From Opitutaceae bacterium (GTDB lineage Bacteria; Verrucomicrobiota; Verrucomicrobiae; Opitutales; Opitutaceae): a DNA stretch of 8,138 nucleotides. The translations under genes were made by a program, and so were the position numbers. Within the stretch, counting starts at the first letter, position 1. Every line of letters starts with the position of its first letter. Shown in pieces: positions 1 through 6,283 of this stretch. The notes beneath the pieces were generated by a model. The model was given only the letters and a program-made list of their open reading frames with translations. It was not told the origin of the DNA and did no database searches. Location of the stretch: NCBI GenBank assembly GCA_031266495.1, contig JAISAX010000820.1, positions 1-8,138 of the forward strand. The letters are read 5' to 3'.

Positions 1-72
1 GTGGCACGGGCTTCCCGCCCGTGTTCCGGCTGGCGGCGCTTCGGCCCGGCCACGGGCCGGGCTGCCCGTGCC
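1..72. repeat. GC-rich palindromic intergenic repeat
   Basis: The outer 9-mer GGCACGGGC (3-11) is exactly inverted as GCCCGTGCC (64-72). Two smaller perfect hairpins sit inside: CACGGGC/GCCCGTG (5-11 and 17-23, loop of 5) and CGGCCCG/CGGGCCG (42-48 and 53-59, loop of 4). The first 13 bases recur in inverse orientation at 6356-6368, which suggests a dispersed repeat family. No T-run follows, so it is not a typical intrinsic terminator. It could still cap a transcript coming from the left of the window. The window edge may cut the element. Confidence 0.7.
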
Positions 73-76
73 AATT

Positions 77-91
77 CCCCCCCCCCCCCCC
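77..91. repeat. Poly-C homopolymer tract (15 C)
   Basis: Fifteen consecutive C lie between the palindromic repeat and the creD-family gene, about 70 bp upstream of its start. A run this long is prone to polymerase slippage and to assembly error. It is too far upstream to affect the reading frame, so any effect would be on promoter spacing. Confidence 0.85.
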
Positions 92-123
92 TTCGCGACA
101 CAGCTCGCCGTTTTCCTGCCGAT

Positions 124-153
124 TTCACGGCGAGTTCATACGATTTTCATAAT
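124..153 (+). promoter_or_regulatory. Possible sigma-70-type promoter for creD-like gene
   Basis: TTCACG (124-129) and CATAAT (148-153) resemble -35 and -10 boxes with an 18-bp spacer. The -10 matches the consensus at five of six positions and the -35 at four of six. Transcription would then begin close to the proposed ATG at 162, giving a leaderless message, or translation could start at the in-frame ATG at 174. This is pattern matching only. Confidence 0.25.
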
Positions 154-161
154 CCGCGTCC

Positions 162-1763
162 ATGCTCGCGGGCATGGACATTCCTCCGCTCCCCCCTCCC
201 GCCACACCTCCCGTCGCGCCTCCCGCTGCGCATCCGGTCATCGCCGGGATCTGCGGATGGCTCCGCCAGCGGTCGCTCTTTTTCCGGATCCTCGGCGCGG
301 GCCTGGTCGGCCTGCTGCTCCTCATCCCGCTGACGATGGTCCGCTCCACCCTCAATGAACGGCGGGCGCGTCACCACGAGGCCGTCGGCGAAATCATGGA
401 TACCTGGGGCCGTTCGCAGAAAATCGCCGGCCCCGTGCTCGTCATCCCGTATTCATGGAAAACGGACGGCGAGGAAGTCCATTTTGTGAACGGCAAACGC
501 CAGACCGCGAGCGTCGAAAAAACAGCGCACGGCGAAGCATGGTTTTTGCCGGAAACCCTCGCCATCGAAGGCCAACTCGACCCGTCGTTGCGCAAGCGGA
601 GCATTTACACCGCCGCCGTTTACTCGACGCACCTGCGCGTCAGCGGACGGTTCGCCGTGCCGGACTTCGGCTTCGTGCGCGAAAGGGAAGTGACGCCGCA
701 CCCGGAAAAAGCCCGGCTCTGTTTCATGATCAGCGACCTGCGCGGCGCCCGCGAAAACCTCGTCGTGAAATGGGGAGGCCGCGACGCCACCAATACCATC
801 AATACCGGCGACACCGGAGGTACTGACACAGCCACTACACCCGCATCCGGCAACGGCGGCGAAAGCAATACCGCAGGCGACACCACCGGCGGCAACTCCG
901 CGGCCAACGCCATCCCGCTGCAACCCGGCCCCGGCATCAAAGGCATGACGTCGGGCGTGCACGCGTCCCTCGCCGCGCCCTCCGCAGCCACAGGGCCGCA
1001 AACGTTCTCGCTGGACCTGCGTCTCAACGGCAGCGGACGGATCGACTTCGTCCCACTCGGACGCCAGACGCAGGTGAAGCTCGCCTCCGCGTGGCCCGAT
1101 CCGGGTTTTTCCGGCGCATGGCTGCCGATGACCCGCGAAGTAGGCTCCGGCGGATTTTCGGCCGAGTGGCAAGTATCCTGGTACGGACGCAATTTTCCTG
1201 AAACCGGACTCCTCTCCGGCGCGCGCGACCAGCCGGACAGCCTGCCAGGCGGCCTGTCGGGCGGCCTGCCTGACTGGGACGATTCGGCGTTTGGCGTGGA
1301 TCTGCTGCAACCGCTCAACGCCTACCGCGTCACGGAGCGCGCCATCAAATATGGAGTGCTCTTCATCACCCTGGTGTTCACGACGTTTTTCATTTTCGAG
1401 GCGGTGAGCGGAGTCCGTTTGTCTGCGCTCAACTACCTGCTGGTCGGCACGGCGCTCTGCCTCTTTTATCTCGGCACGCTGGCGCTGGCGGAGTTCGTGG
1501 CATTCGGCGCCGCCTACGGACTGTCGGCGGCGGCCTCGACCCTCCTGATTGCCTGCTACAGCCGGCGCATCCTCGACAGCGGATGCCGCGCGTGGATCGT
1601 CGGCGGGCTGCTCGGCGGCGTTTACGGTTACCTGTACTTCGTGCTGCGGATGGAGGATTTTTCACTCCTCGCCGGCACGGCCGCGCTCTTCGTGGTGCTG
1701 GCGGCGGTCATGTACGTGACACGCAAATCCGGACGCCAAGGGACCGCTGCCGGCAATAACTGA
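162..1763 (+). CDS. creD: CreD-family inner membrane protein
   Basis: This encodes a 533-residue inner-membrane protein of the CreD family (E. coli CreD, a target of the CreBC two-component system linked to cell-envelope integrity; biochemical role unknown). An N-terminal Pro-rich segment (residues 8-25) precedes the first membrane helix (about 39-59). The family signature around residues 63-97 follows, with an Arg/Glu-rich stretch, then TWG, then GPVLVIPY. The block around 286-341 (LNGSGRIDFVPLGR, WPDPGFSGAWLP, W-Q-SWYGRN) is strongly CreD-like. Five C-terminal helices lie at roughly 396-414, 423-444, 447-466, 477-495 and 499-519. It is longer than E. coli CreD (about 450 residues) because of the Pro-rich N-terminus, a Thr/Gly/Asn-rich insert (about 207-249) and a Gly/Pro loop (353-371). 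No Shine-Dalgarno is evident before 162; the in-frame ATG at 174 is an alternative start. No creBC genes are visible. The 3' end overlaps the opposing PEP-CTERM frame by 102 bp. Confidence 0.9.
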   Translation: MLAGMDIPPLPPPATPPVAPPAAHPVIAGICGWLRQRSLFFRILGAGLVGLLLLIPLTMVRSTLNERRARHHEAVGEIMDTWGRSQKIAGPVLVIPYSWKTDGEEVHFVNGKRQTASVEKTAHGEAWFLPETLAIEGQLDPSLRKRSIYTAAVYSTHLRVSGRFAVPDFGFVREREVTPHPEKARLCFMISDLRGARENLVVKWGGRDATNTINTGDTGGTDTATTPASGNGGESNTAGDTTGGNSAANAIPLQPGPGIKGMTSGVHASLAAPSAATGPQTFSLDLRLNGSGRIDFVPLGRQTQVKLASAWPDPGFSGAWLPMTREVGSGGFSAEWQVSWYGRNFPETGLLSGARDQPDSLPGGLSGGLPDWDDSAFGVDLLQPLNAYRVTERAIKYGVLFITLVFTTFFIFEAVSGVRLSALNYLLVGTALCLFYLGTLALAEFVAFGAAYGLSAAASTLLIACYSRRILDSGCRAWIVGGLLGGVYGYLYFVLRMEDFSLLAGTAALFVVLAAVMYVTRKSGRQGTAAGNN

Positions 1764-2717
1764 AGTGCGCACACCGCGGCTGCGGCGCATCGCCACCCAC
1801 GCCAGCAACGCCAGCCCGGCCAGCGCCGCATACCCGGCAGGCTCGGGCACGGCTGAAATAGTCACGGAAAGGGTGTACGTGCCCGTGGCCCCATCAAGGT
1901 CGAAACCCAATTCCGCTTTCGCATTCGCCACGCTGTCTCCGCTCAACGTGATCTTCTCCAACTGGCTCATATCAATAGTTCCCAAACTACCCCCCTCGAA
2001 CAAGGCATAGATATCAATGAGCGTGGAGATGCCGCTGATGAGGGACCAGGTGCCCTCGGCAAAACCGTTCAGTTCGATGTTGTATCATGGGCCTGTATAC
2101 TCCGAAAATCCTTCCACAGTATTGGGGTGGGGGAACATTATAAGCGCTGATGTCGAGATCCAGGCATTGGCAGCATCCTGCCCGTTGCCGTCGAAGACCA
2201 GGTTCTGCCATCCCAGCAATCCGCCCGTCATGGATATGGAGGAACCTGCCGCCATCTCCACCGTGCCAGTGCAACTAAGAGCAATGGGCTCGCTCGTTAA
2301 GAGATTCACAGTCGCCCCGGAGCCGAGCGTCATTCGTCCAGCGTATATTTCACCGTCGCTTTTGACAAGCGAGATACCGATACCGACTGCGGAAAAGCTG
2401 CTTCCGGCCTCTATGATAAAATGACCGCGAACGTTAAGGGAACCGTCTGCCTCAACCATAGACTGGCCGGCCTCAACCGTAACCGTATGCTTAATGTTAA
2501 TTTGGGTGTAAGGCGTGCTGCCGGAAACGTACTCGGACTCCCTCCATGTAGCGGGGTCGAACCAGGAGCCACTCTGGGCGGAGTGGATCTCGTAAGCGGC
2601 AAAGCCGGTGCTGGTCTCGAAGAGGGCCGCGAGTGTAAAAACGGACAGCATCCGCCACAGCGAACCGCCGCGGCGGGTGTGCAGATGGTTTTTTATTATA
2701 CCGGTGTGGTTTTTCAT
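1662..2717 (-). pseudogene. PEP-CTERM exported protein gene, broken by in-frame TGA
   Basis: Two same-frame minus-strand reading frames are separated by a single TGA (2087-2085). Read through, they give about 351 residues. The start ATG at 2717 gives a basic N-terminus, then a hydrophobic stretch (from Met23, MLSVFTLAALF) ending near GFAA, which fits a signal peptide. The middle is rich in Gly, Ser, Thr and Val in short strand-like stretches, compatible with a beta-helix or beta-sandwich surface protein. Near the C-terminus is a PEP-CTERM sorting signal: VPEP, a hydrophobic helix, then RRSR (1850-1776). In the family this signal is processed by an exosortase at the membrane. Homology continues smoothly across the TGA (GP, stop, YNIELNGF), so a point nonsense change is the simplest reading. 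The frame runs on for 37 codons past RRSR into the creD 3' end, further than usual. No Shine-Dalgarno is clear. The function of the mature protein is unknown. Confidence 0.8.
1776..1850 (-). other. PEP-CTERM sorting signal
   Basis: The minus strand reads VPEP, then about 17 hydrophobic residues (Ala/Leu/Gly-rich, with a Trp), then the basic cluster RRSR. This is the three-part PEP-CTERM signal recognised by exosortase systems. It implies the genome carries exosortase and other PEP-CTERM proteins. It lies downstream of the nonsense codon, so the normal product would lack it. Confidence 0.85.
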
Positions 2718-2737
2718 GATGTTGGAAAAGGACAGGA

Positions 2738-2765
2738 ATTTCAGATTACGGATTTCAGATTACGG
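2738..2765. repeat. Tandem 14-bp direct repeat
   Basis: ATTTCAGATTACGG occurs twice back to back (2738-2751 and 2752-2765), just upstream of the PEP-CTERM start. On the minus strand each copy carries TAATCT, a weak -10-like hexamer. The sequence resembles the ACGGATTACACGG repeat downstream, so it is more likely part of the same intergenic repeat cluster than a promoter. Confidence 0.75.
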
Positions 2766-2816
2766 ATGAGGTTCGGCGGAAGGCGAACGGTTGCGTCACC
2801 AGCCACCCGGAGAACT

Positions 2817-2918
2817 ACGGATTACACGGATAAAAATCGGGATGACACGGATCAGGATGACACGGGAAACCGGAAGGTTTTTTATCTGTGCAATCCGTTT
2901 GTTATCCGTGTAATCCGT
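2817..2918. repeat. Iterated inverted repeat (ACGGATTACACGGATAA)
   Basis: The 17-mer ACGGATTACACGGATAA (2817-2833) is perfectly inverted at 2902-2918. A second, degenerate copy of the right arm sits at 2882-2898 with two mismatches. The left side carries partial iterations of GGATGACACGG (from 2840 and 2855). Repeats of this ACGGAT/ATCCGT type are, from general knowledge, common between genes in several environmental phyla. No coding or terminator role is evident; the arms are 68 nt apart. Confidence 0.75.
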
Positions 2919-2978
2919 GGTTTTCGTGAGGAGCGTTTCCGGTGCGGGGAAAGACCGTCGGAGCGGTAGCCGGAGCCA

Positions 2979-2997
2979 CGCCGGTTGCAGACCGGCG
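2979..2997. repeat. GC-rich hairpin
   Basis: CGCCGGT (2979-2985) and ACCGGCG (2991-2997) form a perfect 7-bp stem with a 5-nt loop. No T-run follows on either strand, so it is not a standard intrinsic terminator. It lies in the 490-bp gene-free stretch 2718-3210, which otherwise holds the two repeats listed above and an AT-rich patch with direct repeats. Confidence 0.55.
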
Positions 2998-3093
2998 GGG
3001 CGCGAGAACTGAAAGGATACAGTACGCGAATGACTGGTTTGACGGGATCAGGATTAGCGAAAATCAGCGCAGAAGTGAGGAAAGAGTCAAAAT

Positions 3094-3120
3094 GAGTAAA
3101 TTTTTTAGGGAGAGTAAATT
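3094..3120. repeat. Direct repeat GAGTAAATT in AT-rich patch
   Basis: GAGTAAATT occurs at 3094-3102 and 3112-3120, 18 bp apart, in an AT-rich patch about 90 bp upstream of the small two-gene unit. Toxin-antitoxin operators often use spaced repeats upstream of the antitoxin, so this could be an operator or promoter region. No good -35/-10 pair was found. Confidence 0.3.
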
Positions 3121-3210
3121 ATCGAGAGAGAGATGTTTTTTTGAGGAGTTGCCCAGCCTTGAGAGCGGGAGCGGTGAGCGACCCGCGTGGAGAGATATCC
3201 GAGGCTATCC

Positions 3211-3435
3211 ATGGACTGGACTTCCCTGCAAAAACCATCAGCTTGCACAGGCATGAGAACCGTAAAAACGCAACCACGCCCGAAGTCCGGAAAGAAAAAC
3301 AGGGTGCATCCCGGAAAGAAAAACGTGCGCAAAAAAGGCATTTTTAGTGATCCTGTATTCATAGAGGCCAGCAAACACATCTGGCTTGATCCTGATTACG
3401 ACTTCACCAAGCCAACCCTGCCCACCTCATGGTGA
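3211..3435 (+). CDS. Small basic protein, candidate antitoxin of the PIN toxin
   Basis: This 74-residue protein has a Lys/Arg-rich first half (KTQPRPKSGKKN, GKKNVRKK) and a more acidic and aromatic second half (FSDPVFIEASKHIWLDPDYD). I do not recognise the family; it does not look like AbrB, Phd/YefM or a ribbon-helix-helix VapB. The antitoxin role is inferred from position. Its stop TGA (3433-3435) overlaps the start of the PIN-domain gene (ATG 3429), the usual vapBC arrangement. A basic DNA-binding part followed by a toxin-binding tail would fit. The ATG at 3211 was chosen because GAGG (3201-3204) precedes it at good spacing. The ATG at 3253 (60 residues) is an equally reasonable start without a visible ribosome site, and a GTG at 3187 is possible. 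Confidence 0.55.
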   Translation: MDWTSLQKPSACTGMRTVKTQPRPKSGKKNRVHPGKKNVRKKGIFSDPVFIEASKHIWLDPDYDFTKPTLPTSW

Positions 3436-3822
3436 AATATCTGTTGGACACTCATGTCCTGGTGTGGGCGGCCAGACAGCAATACAAGAAATTGGGGGGG
3501 CCGTGCGAGAAGGATTGTTGGCGAACATCTGGGAGAATCCGCCATTTGTGACGCCACGCTGCAGGAGATCGGATTGTTATTGCACAGCGACAAGATTGAA
3601 TTTGGCGGGCGTCCGGCATCCGGAGTACTGGCGCCATTTCTGGAAACGCTGGAGGTGTTGCCGATCACGCTGGAGACGGCGATCCTCGCGCCCGCGCTTC
3701 CCTTGCCACATGGCGACCAGTTCGACCGCATCATCACGGCAGTCGCGAAAACCCGGAACCTGATCCTCATTACCAAAGACGACAACATCACCGATTCGGA
3801 TATCGTCCCTGTCGTCTGGTGA
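3429..3822 (+). pseudogene. VapC-like PIN-domain toxin, frameshifted
   Basis: The gene starts as MVKYLLDTHVLVWAA, the N-terminus of PIN-domain RNases (VapC toxins of the Sll0205 type). The frame then ends at a TGA (3549-3551) after 40 residues. The rest of the domain continues in another frame to 3822. Removing one G from the seven-G run at 3494-3500 joins the two into a 130-residue protein, normal for this family. Its acidic residues would be D7, E46 (LQEIG), D96/D99 (HGDQFDRII) and D117/D118 (ITKDD). The shift could also lie slightly upstream, around 3470-3476, where a one-base loss also gives a plausible sequence. There is no Shine-Dalgarno; translation is probably coupled to the upstream gene. 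As written the toxin would be inactive. Alternatives are phase variation or a sequencing error. Confidence 0.75.
3494..3500. repeat. Seven-G homopolymer inside the toxin gene
   Basis: This is the likeliest site of the frameshift that splits the PIN-domain gene. Six G would restore the full frame (KKLGGRARRIV); seven give an early stop. Confidence 0.7.
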
Positions 3823-3848
3823 AACTGCCGCGACACGCACGGCTCAAT

Positions 3849-3919
3849 CCCCCCGCCCCCCCCTTGGCAAAACCCGTCGCCTCCTGCAGAACCCCGTCGA
3901 ACCCCGTCGAACCCCGTCG
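3849..3919. repeat. C-runs and tandem 10-bp repeat
   Basis: Six C (3849-3854) and eight C (3856-3863) are followed by three perfect tandem copies of AACCCCGTCG (3890-3899, 3900-3909, 3910-3919) and a partial fourth. A related ACCCGTCG stands at 3872. Slightly further on, GAGCAT occurs twice, followed by GAGCAC (3968-3985). This 170-bp gap (3823-3993) between convergent genes has no hairpin that would serve as a terminator. Confidence 0.75.
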
Positions 3920-3993
3920 AACCCGCCCCTTGGGTAGTGGCGATGCTGGCGCGGTGAGCACGCGCACGAGCATGAGCATGAGCACCGTCCGGC

Positions 3994-4902
3994 TCAGCCG
4001 GATACCGCGCCTGCGCCTGCGTCCGCGCCCGCGTGCCGGGCGATGAACTCCACGACCGGACCGGGGTTGCCCGGCAGACCATGTGGATGATGCAACCCGC
4101 CGGGCTTGACGATCTCCTCATACGGCGAACCTGCGGCCCGCAGGGCGGCGGCAATGCGTAACGCGTTTTCCGATACCGGGACGGTCTCGTCGGCATCGCC
4201 GATGACCTGAAGCACGGGAATGCGGGCGCGGGCAATGACATCGATCCGGTCCGCCGGATTCCCGCAGTACGCCCGCGCCTGCGCCTCATCGGCGAAACCG
4301 TAAATGGAGAGGCATTTTTGCCAGTCGCCCGCGCTGCCCGGACCGGCGCCCAAACCCCCCGGCCAGCTCTTGAAATCGCAGACAGGATTGTCGGCATAGA
4401 TGCAGGCGACGCGTTCCGGATACGCGATGGCGTAGTTGTAAGCGAACAGCCCGGCGCGACTCAGCGCGACAAAGGCGAAGCGTGAAGCGAGACGGAATCC
4501 GCCGGGAAGGGCGGCGTCGGTGAGAACCCGATACGCCGCGTCGCCGTGCGCGATGGCTTTTGGACAACCGTAGTGATCGACGACATTGAGATAAACAAGA
4601 TGAAACCCGCGGGCGACGAGCTGCTCGTCCACCTCGGCGAACGCATCAAAAAACTCCGGACGCCACGCCCACGGACGTCCGGGCAACGGAGCGCGTGGCG
4701 CGACAACCTTTATCTGGCGTCCATCAACAATGTCCTCGCGGCCATCAAAACCCCGCCAGGTGAAGGGAGTCCTCCGGGATTCTGTGACGCCGGCCGCGGG
4801 CAGGCCATCGGGAGAACGGAGCGGGGAAAACGAAAATTGATCGGAAGACATAAGACCAGAAATGTCCGGACTGCATCCCGGTGAAAAGATTTTCCGGTTC
4901 AT
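3994..4902 (-). CDS. Alpha/beta hydrolase family protein
   Basis: This 302-residue protein is probably cytoplasmic, as no signal peptide is seen. Family-type landmarks run in order. GRPWAWRPEFFDAF (75-88) is the oxyanion-side loop. FVALSRAGLFAYNYA (144-158) is the nucleophile elbow with Ser148. ADNPVCDFKSWPGG (170-183) follows, then GDADETVPV (235-243) with the acid, and HHPHG (271-275) with the catalytic His. The elbow is A-L-S-R-A instead of the usual G-x-S-x-G, so both small glycines are alanines. Such hydrolases act on esters, often acyl groups on sugars or plant polysaccharides; the substrate cannot be read here. The ATG at 4902 was chosen because it overlaps the TGA of the LacI-like gene (ATGA, 4902-4899), implying coupled translation. 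An internal ATG at 4851 is possible. The first 40 residues look poorly conserved and the C-terminus is Ala/Gly-rich. Confidence 0.8.
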   Translation of the reverse strand: MNRKIFSPGCSPDISGLMSSDQFSFSPLRSPDGLPAAGVTESRRTPFTWRGFDGREDIVDGRQIKVVAPRAPLPGRPWAWRPEFFDAFAEVDEQLVARGFHLVYLNVVDHYGCPKAIAHGDAAYRVLTDAALPGGFRLASRFAFVALSRAGLFAYNYAIAYPERVACIYADNPVCDFKSWPGGLGAGPGSAGDWQKCLSIYGFADEAQARAYCGNPADRIDVIARARIPVLQVIGDADETVPVSENALRIAAALRAAGSPYEEIVKPGGLHHPHGLPGNPGPVVEFIARHAGADAGAGAVSG

Positions 4903-5741
4903 GCGGATTTCGGCGCGGCACAAGAACGACGTTCGATCAGCCGCGTGCCGACCACCGTGTGGCTGACCACGGCATCCGGGTTTGTCATGCGGCGATGGAG
5001 CAAGTCCACCGCCGCCTTTCCGATTTCGCTTTCCAGCAGCGAAACGCTTGTCAGCGACGGGTCCGAAAAATCGCACGACAGGGTATTCATGATTCCCGTC
5101 ACGCTGATGTCGCCCGGCACGGAGAATCCGTATCCTGAAATCAACTTCATGATCGTGAGCGCGTAAATATCCGCCGCGCAGACAATGGCGGTGGGCCGTT
5201 CGGATTTGAGTGCCAGAAATGCCCTTAGCCCTTTGTGCACGACATCTTCCATCTTCTCTCCCCTGGCCAAATCCCGCGCGGGCGTCTGAATATATTCGGC
5301 ACGTTGCACGAATCCGAAATGAGACAACGACCTGACGAACGCGTCCTGACGTTCGGCATGGTGGATCGATGTCGCTTCCCCGTCATCCTCGCTGAAAAAA
5401 CCGACCCGTTTGTGGCCGAGTTTGCTCAAGTGGTCCAACACCTTGAAAATGGCCTCGTAGTTGTCGCACATGACACTCGGGATCGAATGGTCGGGCAGGC
5501 GTTGCATCACGAGCACGGTGGGCACCTGAGTCTGGATTTTTCTCAACCAGGCCGCCGGCATGTTGATGCTTACCTTCAGCACCACTGCGCGCACCAGCCT
5601 GTTGGCGACCATCTGCGGAATGGTGTTTTTCTGAATATCGTCCTGGGCCGAGGTAAAAACCACATGGCCGCCGCGCACGGTCGCCATTTCCTCCACGCCT
5701 GCCAGAAAATGTTGCTGGAAGGGTTCTGACGCGAATGGCGC
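4899..5741 (-). pseudogene. LacI/GalR-family regulator lacking its DNA-binding domain
   Basis: The frame encodes the effector-binding core of a LacI/GalR regulator. Landmarks are FLAGVEEMA near the start, DNYEAIFKVLDHLSKLGHKRVGFFS in the middle, the RPTAIVCAADIYALTIMKL block, then GFSVPGDISVTGI and the C-terminal dimer region ending RLIERRS. About 280 codons are open from 5741. The first 60 or so residues of a normal member (helix-turn-helix and hinge helix) are missing. The frame stops at TAA (5744-5742), inside the left terminal repeat of the small element next to it. No helix-turn-helix coding was found in the minus-strand DNA up to about 6110. Possible starts of a residual protein are GTG 5696 or ATG 5687. 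It could still bind a sugar but not an operator. It ends with TGA overlapping the hydrolase ATG, so the two were once a regulator-target unit. Confidence 0.8.
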
Positions 5742-5920
5742 TTAGATAAGCCAACTCTCCGTTGAAAATCAATAACTTCCAAAAGCCATGAAAAATGCGA
5801 GAAACAACCAGCCTTTTGAGAGAGAAAATCTCTCTGAAATCCGGGCCAACACTGGAAGCGATTCATGTCTTGGAAGTATCCCTCAGAACGACGGAAAACT
5901 ACCTTATCTAAGTGCCATTC
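5733..5920. mobile_element. MITE-like element with 18-bp terminal inverted repeats
   Basis: GAATGGCGCTTAGATAAG (5733-5750) is inverted as CTTATCTAAGTGCCATTC (5903-5920), matching at 17 of 18 positions. Weaker similarity continues on both sides, for example CCGTTG/CCGTCG inward and GGGT.C/GGGGTC outward. The 188-bp interior is AT-rich compared with its surroundings. It has a hairpin AGAGAGA-AAA-TCTCTCT (5819-5835) and no open frame of transposase size. The left end marks the point where the LacI-like gene loses its start. No target-site duplication is obvious. It could be a MITE or an internally deleted insertion sequence; I cannot name the family. Confidence 0.65.
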
Positions 5921-6266
5921 CGGCCTGACCCCTTCGGCATTTCCTATAGCTTGAGCAGTCGCATCCCTACCGCAGTTCGCTCGAACGCATTCCCGATGAA
6001 AGAGGCGGGAGGTTAGTATGAGTGGTTAACCCGGGACAAGTGGCACGAGGTGGGCAAGTCATTGGGATGTTCAGTCAGACGTAGGCAAAGTTTTACCGTT
6101 ATTTGAAGATAACGCCTGCGAAAACAGCATCCGTGGGCGGCGCTGCGGCGCCGTCGCGGCAATCGCGCCTGAGCAGACTGAACAGCCGGAGCGGCGGCAT
6201 TCCTGCCTCTGCGTCGGATCGGATCGACAGTAAAGCGCCGCCTCCCTGCTCACCGTCGTGGCATTC

Positions 6267-6283
6267 ACTGTAAACAACTGTAA
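6267..6283. promoter_or_regulatory. Direct repeat ACTGTAA, possible operator half-sites
   Basis: ACTGTAA occurs at 6267-6273 and 6277-6283, exactly 10 bp apart, so the two copies would lie on the same face of the helix. It sits in the most AT-rich part of the leader, about 200 bp upstream of the aldolase start. Regulatory use is a guess. Confidence 0.25.

Noticed and set aside
453..1310. Long minus-strand open frame opposite creD
   Set aside because: The plus strand encodes a clear CreD protein; the opposite frame is an Arg/Gly-rich shadow with no family resemblance.
2085..2087. TGA as a selenocysteine codon
   Set aside because: No redox motif is nearby and no SECIS-like hairpin directly follows; PEP-CTERM proteins are not known selenoproteins.
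2738..2918. CRISPR array
   Set aside because: The repeats are tandem or inverted without uniform unique spacers, and no cas genes are present.
3091..3256. Small open frame starting MSKFFRESK upstream of the toxin unit
   Set aside because: No ribosome site, no recognisable domain, and it overlaps the better-supported small gene in another frame.
3396..4397. 333-codon minus-strand open frame
   Set aside because: It crosses the PIN gene and the hydrolase in other frames, is Arg/Ser/Pro-rich, and covers the repeat array; typical high-GC shadow.
5576..5866. Minus-strand frame starting MNRFQCW as a transposase fragment
   Set aside because: It starts inside the TIR element but continues as a wrong-frame reading of the LacI-like gene; no transposase motif is visible.
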